Part shown: positions 55,850 through 63,661 of the stretch, one piece after another
How positions within the stretch are numbered: the first letter of the stretch is position 1
Layout of the letters: each line of letters opens with the position of its first letter
Assembly (NCBI GenBank): GCA_951812575.1
Contig: OX638322.1
Span: 3,223,925 to 3,287,924, forward strand
Direction: 5' to 3'
DNA from: Candidatus Binatia bacterium
GTDB taxonomy: Bacteria; Desulfobacterota; Binatia; Bin18
Length of the DNA stretch: 64,000 nt
The notes under the pieces: model-generated
What the model was told of the DNA's origin: nothing
Seen by the model: the letters and a program-made list of their open reading frames with translations, nothing else
The model's database searches: none
Translations under genes and position numbers: made by a program

Positions 55850-55927
55850 CTCGGGCCATGACGGGGCAGACACGCGGGGAGGGGAGCGTGGCCTCCTCTT
55901 TCTCTTTTCGCTTCCCCTGTTTTGATT

Positions 55928-56575
55928 ATGCATTTTGCGCGTGAGGGATATCCCTGGATCTTCGGGTTTGGCTCACTCTCTCTCGTACTCGGTCTGCTCG
56001 GCTTTTCCTTCTCTGGCTGGATTCTCCTTGGGCTCACTCTCTTTATTGCCTTTTTCTTTCGTGATCCTGATCGCGAGATTCCTGACGATACCGACGCGAT
56101 TGTCTCTCCTGCCGATGGACGCGTGGTAACGGTTGAGCCGCTGGCGCACGGTCAATACGCCTCGGAGCAATCTGCTGCTCGGGTCGGCATCTTCCTGTCT
56201 CCGCTCAACGTGCATGTCAACCGCGTACCGGTGACTGGACAGGTGACCCGGATTCACTATCAGCCAGGAAAATTTCGAGCCGCGTTTGCCGCCGATGCCG
56301 CCGAGGTCAACGAGCAGAATGCGGTCAGTATTCAGGATACACACGGCCGCCAGGTTGTCCTGGTCCAGATTGCTGGTATGCTGGCCCGGCGTATTGTCTG
56401 TCGTCTGACAGACGGAGACCAGGTCCAACGAGGCGACCGGTACGGCATGATCATGTTGGGCTCGCGGGTGGACGTGTATTGTCCGGCAGAGGCGGAGCTG
56501 AAAATAGCCGTCGGACAACGAGTAAAGGCTGGAGAGACGGTGATCGGCGAATACCGCACTCATACGAAAACGTAA
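55928..56575 (+). CDS. psd: Phosphatidylserine decarboxylase (short, TIGR00164-like)
   Basis: 215 residues from the ATG at 55928 (TTG 55922 possible; no SD seen). Two N-terminal membrane segments, FRDPDREIP, VSPADGRVVTVEP, FLSPLNVHVNRVPVTG and the processing site IMLGSRVDVY, where the Ser after Gly becomes the pyruvoyl group. This short form lacks the longer N-terminal part of E. coli Psd. Makes phosphatidylethanolamine. Starts 78 bases after ilvC. Confidence 0.93.
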   Translation: MHFAREGYPWIFGFGSLSLVLGLLGFSFSGWILLGLTLFIAFFFRDPDREIPDDTDAIVSPADGRVVTVEPLAHGQYASEQSAARVGIFLSPLNVHVNRVPVTGQVTRIHYQPGKFRAAFAADAAEVNEQNAVSIQDTHGRQVVLVQIAGMLARRIVCRLTDGDQVQRGDRYGMIMLGSRVDVYCPAEAELKIAVGQRVKAGETVIGEYRTHTKT

Positions 56576-56589
56576 CAGGGAGCTTGCCC

Positions 56590-57465
56590 GTGGCTATGCA
56601 AACACGCGAAAAAGTCCGACGGCTGCCGACCCGTAAAAAAATACGTCCTCCCCTGCGCAAGGGCGTCTATCTGCTGCCCAATCTGTTTACAACGGGTGGA
56701 CTGTTCTGCGGGTTTTACGCCAGCGTGACCACCCTGCAGGGAGAGTTCCGGGTTGCGGCAACGGCGATCCTGATTGCGCTGATCTTCGATTCTCTCGATG
56801 GCCGTATTGCCCGGATGACGAAAACCTCCAGCCGTTTTGGCGCGGAATACGATTCCCTGTCCGACCTGGTCGCCTTTGGTGTGGCTCCCGGTTTGTTGGC
56901 CTATCGCTGGGCATTGGAGCCGTGGGGCGCGTGGGGGTGGTTGGCGGCAGCATTATACGTGGTGTGTGGGGCCCTCCGCCTGGCTCGCTTTAATGTCCAA
57001 AGTGGAGTGGTGGATAAGGAGAGTTTTGTTGGTCTGCCGATCCCGGCTGCGGCGGCCGTCATTGCGACGACGATCTGGGTGTATGACTACCTGGGTGGTG
57101 AAGGGACGACAAGCAAGCACATCACCCTCCTCATGTTGGTGTATGTTCTGGCCGGTCTAATGATCACTACGATTCGCTATGCAAGCTTTAAGGGTCTGAA
57201 TCTACGTGACCGTCAGCCCTTTGGCCTGCTGGTTGCGGGGATTATTCTCCTACAGCTAACCATCGCCGAGCCGCAGATCATGTTATTTGTCATTGCTGGA
57301 GTCTATGCGTTGTCCGGTCCGGTCGGTATGTTACTGCGTTTGCTGAAGAACAAACGCCCAGAGGAAGCCGGGCCTGACGTTGCCCTTGTCCAACCAAAAC
57401 AGCTCCGTGAACCCCCTGAGCAGCAGCCCCGTTCACTTGACAATGAGAAAAAGGGTCCGGTATAA
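56590..57465 (+). CDS. pssA: CDP-diacylglycerol-serine O-phosphatidyltransferase
   Basis: 291 residues from a GTG at 56590 (AGGGAG seven bases upstream), 14 bases after psd. CDP-alcohol motif FDSLDGRIARMTKTSSRFGAEYDSLSDLVAFG with Asp70, Gly71, Arg75, Asp88 and Asp92. Six to eight membrane segments and a long Pro/Gln-rich tail (PKQLREPPEQQP). Supplies phosphatidylserine to psd. Confidence 0.93.
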   Translation: MAMQTREKVRRLPTRKKIRPPLRKGVYLLPNLFTTGGLFCGFYASVTTLQGEFRVAATAILIALIFDSLDGRIARMTKTSSRFGAEYDSLSDLVAFGVAPGLLAYRWALEPWGAWGWLAAALYVVCGALRLARFNVQSGVVDKESFVGLPIPAAAAVIATTIWVYDYLGGEGTTSKHITLLMLVYVLAGLMITTIRYASFKGLNLRDRQPFGLLVAGIILLQLTIAEPQIMLFVIAGVYALSGPVGMLLRLLKNKRPEEAGPDVALVQPKQLREPPEQQPRSLDNEKKGPV

Positions 57466-57475
57466 AGGAGAGTGT

Positions 57476-57559
57476 ATGATCAACACGACTAACACGTTAG
57501 GTCTCCTACTCGGCCTCCTGCTTAGCATCCCGCCTGAGGGATCCGAGGGAGGTGTATAG
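57476..57559 (+). CDS. leuL: Leucine-rich leader peptide of leuA attenuator
   Basis: 27 codons, ATG with AAAGGAG six bases upstream, a strong site. Reads MINTTNT, then LGLLLGLLL (seven Leu codons in nine: TTA, CTC, CTA, CTC, CTC, CTG, CTT), then SIPPEGSEGGV and TAG. A run of Leu codons placed before leuA is the classic sensor of charged tRNA-Leu. It follows pssA by 10 bases. Too short for usual gene callers. Symbol by analogy. Confidence 0.85.
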   Translation: MINTTNTLGLLLGLLLSIPPEGSEGGV

Positions 57560-57576
57560 GTCACACCAGACTCTTG

Positions 57577-57610
57577 GAGGCCACGGGCGGAAATTCTGAT
57601 CCGTGGCCTC
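57577..57610 (+). promoter_or_regulatory. First hairpin of the leuA attenuator
   Basis: Perfect 10-bp stem GAGGCCACGG (57577-57586) / CCGTGGCCTC (57601-57610), 14-base loop. GGCCTCC inside the Leu codons (57512-57518) can also pair with GGAGGCC (57576-57582), and CCGTGGCCT can pair with GGGCTGCGG of the terminator with wobbles. These mutually exclusive pairings fit a switch. Confidence 0.75.
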
Positions 57611-57619
57611 TTGTTTGAG

Positions 57620-57651
57620 AGGGCTGCGGGTATACTCGCAGCCCTTTTTTT
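57620..57651 (+). terminator. Attenuator terminator before leuA
   Basis: Stem AGGGCTGCG (57620-57628) / CGCAGCCCT (57637-57645), 8-base loop, then a run of seven T overlapping the last stem base. It ends 26 bases before the leuA ATG, so leuA transcripts must read through it. Confidence 0.85.
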
Positions 57652-57677
57652 ATATGGACAACACGCAGGAGGACGTT

Positions 57678-59231
57678 ATGGAACGCGAAGTTGTAAAGAT
57701 TTTTGATACCACGCTACGCGACGGCGAGCAGTCGCCCGGCGCGACCATGAATATCGAAGAAAAGGTGATGGTCGCCGGACAGCTCGAAAAGCTCAATGTG
57801 GATGTGATTGAGGCCGGCTTTGCCGCGTCTTCAGAGGGCGACTTTGAATCGGTCCGGCGTGTGGCCGAACTCGTCTCAACGCCTATTGTCCTGAGTCTGT
57901 CGCGCACCAAGGAAGACGACATTCGGCGCTCCATTCAGGCCGTCGAGCAGGCCAAGCAGCCTGGGGTGCATATTTTCATCGCCACCTCCGACATCCATCT
58001 CAAACATAAACTCATGATGAGTCGTCAGGAGTGTATCGACGCCGCGGTCTGGGCGGTCGAGTATGCGAAAAAATACCTGGACTATATCGAGTTCTCGGCG
58101 GAAGACGCCTCTCGCACGGACCGTGACTTTCTGGCCCAGATTTTCGGTGAAGTCATTCGGGCCGGAGCCGTGACCATCAATGTCCCCGATACCACCGGCT
58201 ATGCCATCCCGCATCAGTTCGGGGCTCTGTTTCAGTATCTGCAGGAAACGGTTCCCGGTGGTGGAGACGTGACGTGGAGTGCGCATTGCCACAACGATTT
58301 GGGCCTGGCCGTAGCGAACTCCTTGGCCGCCATTGAGAACGGCGCCCGCCAGGTGGAGTGCACGATTAACGGCATAGGCGAACGCGCCGGGAATACGTCC
58401 ATGGAAGAAGTGGTCATGGCGCTCAGAACGCGAGAGGATGTGTTCGCCAATATCAAAACCCATGTCGTGACTGAGCAGATTTACCCCTCCAGTCAGCTCC
58501 TGTCTCAAATCACCGGCATTAGCGTTCCCATCAACAAGCCGGTGGTCGGCGATAACGCCTTTGCCCACGAGGCCGGTATTCACCAGGACGGCGTCCTGAA
58601 ATACAAACTGACCTATGAGATCATGCAGCCTCAGACGATAGGCTTGGACAGCAATAGACTCGTGCTGGGGAAACACTCGGGCCGGCACGCCTTTATTGAG
58701 CGGCTGAAATTCCTGGGCATTGACTATACGGGAACCGATATGAATAAGGCATTTGTGCGTTTCAAAGCCTTGGCCGACAAGAAAAAGAGCGTCTACGACG
58801 AAGACCTGATCGCGATTGTGATGGAAGAAACGGCGCGCATCCCCGAGAAGTACGAGTTGCTGTATATGAATGTCACCTCATCCAGCATGGCGGTTCCACA
58901 TGCCACCGTAAAGATGAAGGTGAACGGCGAGGAACTGATGGAAAACGCCTCTGGCGATGGCATGGTTGACGCCTGCTACAAGGCGATTGCGCAGATTGCC
59001 GAAATGGACCTCAAACTAGAGCGCTACTCAGTCAAATCCATCACCGGCGGGACGGATGCTCAGGGCGAGGTCTCGTGTCTCCTGCGCAAAAACGGAGCAT
59101 CCGTGAACGGCCAGGGCTCCCACACCGACATTATTATGGCCAGCGCCTTGGCCTTCACCAATGCGCTCAATAAATTTGCTCAGATAGACCGCTATGGAGA
59201 CCGGTCCGGCGTCCATCGCGAAGGGCCATAA
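57678..59231 (+). CDS. leuA: 2-isopropylmalate synthase
   Basis: 517 residues from the ATG at 57678 (AGGAGG upstream). Condenses acetyl-CoA with 2-ketoisovalerate, first step of leucine synthesis. FDTTLRDGEQSPGATM (Asp10 and Asp15 region) binds metal and 2-keto acid; HCHNDLGLAVANS carries the other metal His. The C-terminal LeuA dimer/regulatory domain (SSSMAVPHATVKMKVNG) gives leucine feedback. Controlled by the attenuator just upstream. Confidence 0.95.
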   Translation: MEREVVKIFDTTLRDGEQSPGATMNIEEKVMVAGQLEKLNVDVIEAGFAASSEGDFESVRRVAELVSTPIVLSLSRTKEDDIRRSIQAVEQAKQPGVHIFIATSDIHLKHKLMMSRQECIDAAVWAVEYAKKYLDYIEFSAEDASRTDRDFLAQIFGEVIRAGAVTINVPDTTGYAIPHQFGALFQYLQETVPGGGDVTWSAHCHNDLGLAVANSLAAIENGARQVECTINGIGERAGNTSMEEVVMALRTREDVFANIKTHVVTEQIYPSSQLLSQITGISVPINKPVVGDNAFAHEAGIHQDGVLKYKLTYEIMQPQTIGLDSNRLVLGKHSGRHAFIERLKFLGIDYTGTDMNKAFVRFKALADKKKSVYDEDLIAIVMEETARIPEKYELLYMNVTSSSMAVPHATVKMKVNGEELMENASGDGMVDACYKAIAQIAEMDLKLERYSVKSITGGTDAQGEVSCLLRKNGASVNGQGSHTDIIMASALAFTNALNKFAQIDRYGDRSGVHREGP

Positions 59232-59258
59232 GTCTCGTCTGCGTGACGACGGGTGAGT

Positions 59259-59286
59259 ACAGGGGGCGGCCAGACGGTCGCCCCTA
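59259..59286. repeat. Interspersed palindromic repeat, family C
   Basis: GGGGCGGCC and GGTCGCCCC around AGAC, with 8 of 9 pairs, flanked by ACA and TATTTG. Related to the 22241 element. Lies between leuA and leuB. Confidence 0.5.
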
Positions 59287-59337
59287 TTTGCTTGTGCTCC
59301 CGTTTGTGATGGATTTGACCGACGAAAAGGAGAAAGC

Positions 59338-60420
59338 ATGGCGCATAATATTGCAGTATTTAGCGGTGACGGCATTGGTCCCGAGGTCATGGGCGAGGCA
59401 ATCAACGTTCTCAAGATCGCTGGCGCGCGATTTGGCATTGAGTTTTCTTTTGAGCCGGCTTTGGCGGGCGGCTGCTCGATTGACGAACACGGCGTGGCTC
59501 TGACGGATTCGGCTCTGCGAACGGCCAAAGAAAGCGATGCCGTCCTGCTGGGTGCCGTCGGGGGACCGAAATGGGACGACCCGAAAGCCTCGGTCCGACC
59601 CGAGCAAGCCATTCTCGGGCTGCGCAAAGAGCTGGAACTTTTTGCCAACTTGCGACCGGTTCAGGTCAACCGCCATCTGCTGCACGCCTCGACCCTGAAA
59701 CCCGAAGTCCTGGCAGGCGTCGATCTCATGGTCGTCCGGGAGCTGACCGGGGGCGTCTATTATGGCCGGCCGAGCGAACGTCGGACCGGCGCGTCCGGAC
59801 GGGAGGCGGTCGATACGATTTTCTATACCGAGGGCGAGGTCGAGCGACTCATGCGGGCCTCATTCGACCTGGCGCGTAAACGGCGCAAGAAGCTCACCTC
59901 GGTCGATAAGGCCAACATCATGGCCTCCTCACGCATGTGGCGCGAAGTCGCCAATGAAGTCGCCCAAGAGTATCCTGATGTCGAGTACGAAGACGTGTTG
60001 GTGGATGCCATGTCGATGCATCTGATCCGGCGACCCGCTGACTTTGACGTGATTGCCGCGGAAAATATGTTCGGCGACATCCTAACGGATGAGGCTTCCA
60101 TGCTGGCCGGCTCCATGGGCCTGCTGCCGTCTGCGTCGCTCGGCGAAGGCAGCCGCGGTCTGTTTGAGCCCATTCATGGCACGGCGCCGGACATTGCGGG
60201 TCAGGACAAGGCCAACCCGCTGGCCATGATTCTGTCCACCGCGCTCATGCTGCGCCTCTCCTTTGGTCAAGACGAAGCCGCCCTGGCGATTGAAGAGGCG
60301 GTTGATCAGGTGCTGGGAAATGGTTACCGCACGCCAGATATTGCTCAGCCCGAGTGCCGCGTGGTTGGCTGCCAGGAGATGGGCCGGTTGGTGCGCGAAC
60401 GGCTGGGCGGGGAAAGCTGA
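59338..60420 (+). CDS. leuB: 3-isopropylmalate dehydrogenase
   Basis: 360 residues, ATG with AAAAGGAG six bases upstream. [17 protein letters not shown] start, [23 protein letters not shown], and [20 protein letters not shown] (metal and NAD-binding) are canonical. Oxidatively decarboxylates 3-isopropylmalate with NAD. leuC and leuD are not in the window. Confidence 0.95.
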   Translation: MAHNIAVFSGDGIGPEVMGEAINVLKIAGARFGIEFSFEPALAGGCSIDEHGVALTDSALRTAKESDAVLLGAVGGPKWDDPKASVRPEQAILGLRKELELFANLRPVQVNRHLLHASTLKPEVLAGVDLMVVRELTGGVYYGRPSERRTGASGREAVDTIFYTEGEVERLMRASFDLARKRRKKLTSVDKANIMASSRMWREVANEVAQEYPDVEYEDVLVDAMSMHLIRRPADFDVIAAENMFGDILTDEASMLAGSMGLLPSASLGEGSRGLFEPIHGTAPDIAGQDKANPLAMILSTALMLRLSFGQDEAALAIEEAVDQVLGNGYRTPDIAQPECRVVGCQEMGRLVRERLGGES

Positions 60421-60507
60421 GGACTCAGAAGCGCCTGACGGCGAGATAGAGGCCTGCAGGGAAGGGACCCAGGTGCCGCTCATGGGGGTGGGTGCGAGCC
60501 GGTCCGA

Positions 60508-60597
60508 TTACATGGACCTGACAATCAGCCAGGCAAGCCCACCGATCATAACAAAAGTCAAGACACCACCAATGATCGCAATAGTCTCGTAGCTCAT
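60508..60597 (-). CDS. 29-residue membrane protein
   Basis: Sequence MSYETIAIIGGVLTFVMIGGLAW and six more residues, one membrane helix with an RSM tail. ATG at 60597 has GGAGG seven bases upstream and overlaps the stop of the upstream small gene by four bases (ATGA). Strong ribosome site plus overlap make it a real gene, probably a small partner subunit. Confidence 0.72.
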   Translation of the reverse strand: MSYETIAIIGGVLTFVMIGGLAWLIVRSM

Positions 60598-60833
60598 GCT
60601 GTTTCCTCCAGTTTTGTAATAAGAGCTTCGATCCTTTTATGAGCGAGAAAGATCACAAACACAAATGCCCCCTCAAGCAGTAGCCCACTCACAAATAAGA
60701 CTATCTTCACGCGACTGTCCAGGGTAAGGGTAAGGCCAACAAGCCCACTGGCATTAAGAAGCGTACCTGCCCACAGGAGACGCACCCAGTCCAGATAGTA
60801 GCGAATCCGCTCTTTTGTTCCCTCAACTGAAAT
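60594..60833 (-). CDS. Small two-helix membrane protein, apparent ATT start
   Basis: 79 residues if begun at ATT (60833), where AAGGAG stands seven bases upstream; a GTG at 60785 gives 63 residues but no ribosome site. The region before the GTG (GTKERIRYYLDWVRLLWAG) looks like real coding sequence, and no ATG, GTG or TTG exists between a TAA and that GTG. Two hydrophobic segments (WAGTLLNASGLVGL; IVLFVSGLLLEGAFVFVIFL) and a charged C-terminal helix. Confidence 0.65.
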   Translation of the reverse strand: MSVEGTKERIRYYLDWVRLLWAGTLLNASGLVGLTLTLDSRVKIVLFVSGLLLEGAFVFVIFLAHKRIEALITKLEETA

Positions 60834-60926
60834 ACCCTTTCTCCTTTCTCTATACTCTCTTTATACCCGATTTTTCACACTCTCAAATCAGTTTGAGGAG
60901 GATGAGACAAGGGAAGGGGCAGTCCG

Positions 60927-61505
60927 CTACTTGGACAGCAGGTCGTACCAGTGAAACGCTACCACAACCAACGCGTGGGTAATCTGCCCTTGGCGAATGA
61001 GGTCAGGGATATCGGCAAGCGGGGCTAGCGTTACTTCGGTTTCCTCGGTCGTGTCAAAGTTCGGCTCGAAGCGTTTTTCGACGTTGCGGGCCAGAAAGCT
61101 GTGACAGCGGTTGCCCTGAATGGCCGGGTTGGGGTGAATCGCGCCCAGCGGAATAATGTCCTCTGAGTCGTAGCCGCTCTCTTCTTGCATTTCCCGCCGG
61201 GCGGCGTATAGCGGTGAAGGGTCTTCCTGGTCTACCATGCCGCCCGGAATTTCGAGCGTAAAGTCTTCCGTCCCGTGCCGATATTGGCGGATCAGCACAA
61301 CGCGGTCATCGGCTGTCACGGGTATGATATTGACCCAATCGCCGCTGTCGAGCACGAAGAAGTCGTGTTCCTTGTTGGTCCGGGGCGAACGGGAGCGGTT
61401 CTTTTGCAGCGAAAAGATGCGACACGAATAGACGGTTTCAGAGTCGAGCCGCTGCCAGGACTTGAGCTTGCCAGAGTGTCCTTTATTTGAGAGCGAATCG
61501 GACAT
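60927..61505 (-). CDS. NUDIX hydrolase (ADP-ribose pyrophosphatase-like)
   Basis: 192 residues. NUDIX box GGMVDQEDPSPLYAARREMQEESGY with the Glu residues for Mg2+. VVLIRQYRHGTEDFTLEIPGG matches the ADP-ribose/GDP-mannose pyrophosphatase group, which has the RQYR start. NCRYHS-like strand replaced by NRCHSFLARNV. Removes toxic nucleotide sugars; substrate not proven. Confidence 0.88.
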   Translation of the reverse strand: MSDSLSNKGHSGKLKSWQRLDSETVYSCRIFSLQKNRSRSPRTNKEHDFFVLDSGDWVNIIPVTADDRVVLIRQYRHGTEDFTLEIPGGMVDQEDPSPLYAARREMQEESGYDSEDIIPLGAIHPNPAIQGNRCHSFLARNVEKRFEPNFDTTEETEVTLAPLADIPDLIRQGQITHALVVVAFHWYDLLSK

Positions 61506-61514
61506 AACGCAACG

Positions 61515-61958
61515 CTAAAACAGCCTCCGGTATTCAATAGCCGGGCAGCGATCCATGACTACGGTGAGTCCTGCCGCGTGCGCCCGCTGTGCCGCAACAG
61601 GGTCAATGACGCCTAATTGTAGCCACAGTATGGACGCGCCTATGGCTATGGATTCCTCGGCAACCGGGCCGACGAACTGCGAGCGCCGGAACACGTCAAC
61701 CATCTCTATGCGAGTCGGCACGGCGCGCAGACTCGGAAAACATTGCTCGCCCAGCACCTCCTGGCAGTGTGGGTTCACCGGGATAATGGTATGGCCCCTG
61801 GCCTTGAGCAGAGAGGCAATTTGATGGCTGTCACGACTCGGGTCAGGCGAACAGCCGACAACGGCAACCGTCCGCGGGGTTGCCAGAATATCCCGGATCG
61901 TGGTGTCGGCCGGATTGGTAAAGCCAGCCCCTGATGACGGATGCGACATGCTGGTCAC
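61515..61958 (-). CDS. CoA-binding (YccU-like) protein
   Basis: 147 residues from a GTG at 61958 that overlaps the LMW phosphatase stop by four bases (GTGA); an ATG at 61949 is possible. Rossmann fold with VAVVGCSPDPSRDSHQI, IIPVNPHCQEVLGE and the closing DRCPAIEY. PF13380 proteins bind CoA or related ligands; role unknown. Coupled to the phosphatase. Confidence 0.83.
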   Translation of the reverse strand: MTSMSHPSSGAGFTNPADTTIRDILATPRTVAVVGCSPDPSRDSHQIASLLKARGHTIIPVNPHCQEVLGEQCFPSLRAVPTRIEMVDVFRRSQFVGPVAEESIAIGASILWLQLGVIDPVAAQRAHAAGLTVVMDRCPAIEYRRLF

Positions 61959-62482
61959 GCGGCTCGTTGCAGGAGGTCGTCAAACGAATGCTCAAGACAG
62001 CGCTTGATTTCGACCATGCGCGCCCGAAATGCCTCTTCGCCCTGCATGGCTGGGTCCTCAATATCTCCCTGCTCGCCGGCAAACTCCTTGAGCGTAAAGG
62101 CCGCCTTGCCGTCTGCCTCGGGATAGGCGTCGAGCATGGATTTTTGCTCGTTCGTCATCGTCAGGATGAGATCGGCGTTGGCTATCAGCTCCCGATGCCG
62201 TTTGAGGTCGGTTGAAACGAACTCGTCGCGTTTAATCTGAATCCCGTGCTCCTGCAAGATGAAATAGGCGTCCAGGGAGGCGATCATGCCGTCCCTGGCG
62301 TAAATGGCTATGCCGCCGGATCGCACGTCAATATGCCGAACAGCGCGCTCCGCCAACATTTTTTCCAAGAGGACGTGGGCCATCACGCTTCGGCTGGTAT
62401 TGGCGTGACACACAATCAGAATATTATAGGCAGATGGCTGGCTCACAAAAATGTCCGGGTTCTGAACGTCCTGGAATACCAA
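61955..62482 (-). CDS. Low-molecular-weight protein tyrosine phosphatase
   Basis: 175 residues from a TTG at 62482; a GTG at 62446 is an alternative. P-loop CHANTSRS (Cys25 to Arg31), general-acid region EDPAMQGEEAFRA. ILIVCHANTSRSVMAHVLLE is the usual N-terminal part. Acts on phosphotyrosine or related substrates such as exopolysaccharide regulators. Coupled to the CoA-binding gene. Confidence 0.85.
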   Translation of the reverse strand: MVFQDVQNPDIFVSQPSAYNILIVCHANTSRSVMAHVLLEKMLAERAVRHIDVRSGGIAIYARDGMIASLDAYFILQEHGIQIKRDEFVSTDLKRHRELIANADLILTMTNEQKSMLDAYPEADGKAAFTLKEFAGEQGDIEDPAMQGEEAFRARMVEIKRCLEHSFDDLLQRAA

Positions 62483-62548
62483 GAGAGACGGACCAGAAGG
62501 GCCGGGCCGGCCCTCCTCTTCTGGTACCGACTGTCTAAGGTCAGGGAC

Positions 62549-63487
62549 TTAGTCCTGTTTGAGGGACTTGAAGATTGATCCCAGGTCTTCTTTGGCGGTA
62601 TTGCCCTTGGCCAGTTCGACCTTGAGTTGCTCGCCCAACTCGGCCGCGTCCCACATGCCTTTTTTCTTGACGGTTCCGACAGAATGCCAGCCCTGCATCA
62701 GCCACACACAGCCTCCACCAACCCGAAACACTTCGCCGTGGACATCTGCCGCATCTTCACTCGCCAGCCAGGTGACCAACGGCGCAATATGGCCGGGATC
62801 AAAATAGTCATGCGCGCCTTCTTCTTCCGGCCCGGCCATCAGACCGGCAGTTTGCGGCGTCGCGTCCACGGTCATCCGCGTGCGCGCCAGCGGGGCGATG
62901 GCATTGCCGGTGACCCCATATTTCTGCATCTCGCGGTCAACGATAATGGCCATGGTGGCCAGCGCCGCTTTTGCCGGACCGTAGTTAGGTTGGCCAGGAC
63001 TCCCAAGCAGACCGGCGTCCGAAGAGGTGTTAATCACGCGGCCATTCAAAAGATTGCCCTGTTTATGCTGCTCGCGCCAGTATTCGCAGGCGTGGCGGGC
63101 GCAGTTGAAAGAACCTTTCAAGTGGACGTTCAGGACCGCGTCCCACTCGTCTTCAGACATATTGAAGATCATCCGGTCACGCAGGATGCCGGCGTTGTTG
63201 ACGAGAATGTTGAGCTTGCCAAAGGAATCGAGCGCACATTCGACAATACGTTTGGCACCTGCGAAGTCAGTAACGCTCTCAAAATTCGCCACGGCTTCCC
63301 CACCCGCAGCCTTAATTTCATCAACCACCTGTTGGGCCGGGCTGTCATCCGAGCCGGTGCCATCGAAGCTGCCGCCCAGGTCGTTGACCACAACCTTGGC
63401 TCCGTTTTTTGCGAGGAGCAAGGCTTCTTCCCGTCCGATTCCACGTCCGGCTCCTGTCACAATAGCGACTCTTCCATCGAGCAGCAT
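62549..63487 (-). CDS. SDR family hydroxyacyl-CoA dehydrogenase-like
   Basis: 312 residues, ATG with AAGGAG eight bases upstream. TGAGRGIG (residues 11-18), NNAG (97-100), Ser155 or 156, Tyr169 and Lys173 (NYGPAK). Resembles the MFE-2 (17-beta-HSD4) dehydrogenase domain by VVVNDLGGSFDGTGSDDSPAQQVVDEI. The C-terminal 50 residues are an extra charged segment. Likely acts on (3R)-hydroxyacyl-CoA. Confidence 0.87.
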   Translation of the reverse strand: MLLDGRVAIVTGAGRGIGREEALLLAKNGAKVVVNDLGGSFDGTGSDDSPAQQVVDEIKAAGGEAVANFESVTDFAGAKRIVECALDSFGKLNILVNNAGILRDRMIFNMSEDEWDAVLNVHLKGSFNCARHACEYWREQHKQGNLLNGRVINTSSDAGLLGSPGQPNYGPAKAALATMAIIVDREMQKYGVTGNAIAPLARTRMTVDATPQTAGLMAGPEEEGAHDYFDPGHIAPLVTWLASEDAADVHGEVFRVGGGCVWLMQGWHSVGTVKKKGMWDAAELGEQLKVELAKGNTAKEDLGSIFKSLKQD

Positions 63488-63603
63488 AGATTCTTCTCCT
63501 TGTTTAGTTGATCTTATTTTCTCAGTAAACCAGAGCGTTTACGCCACCCTTGTCTGCCTGAGACACCTGGCTTTGTCAAGGAGTCGAGGCGTCCGGCAAA
63601 AGA

Positions 63604-63638
63604 AAAAGCCCTGGAGGACCGAGTCTTCCAGGGCTTTT
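63604..63638. terminator. Bidirectional intrinsic terminator
   Basis: AAAAGCCCTGGA (63604-63615) pairs with TCCAGGGCTTTT (63627-63638) over an 11-base loop. It serves the glnA transcript on the minus strand and would stop read-through in the other direction. Confidence 0.85.
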
Positions 63639-63661
63639 GGGGCACGGCCGAATTTTCTGCG

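Noticed and set aside
62492..62525. ACCAGAAG...CTTCTGGT and inner palindrome AGGGCCGG/CCGGCCCT
   Set aside because: The two stems exclude each other and no T-run follows; possibly just a GC-rich spacer.
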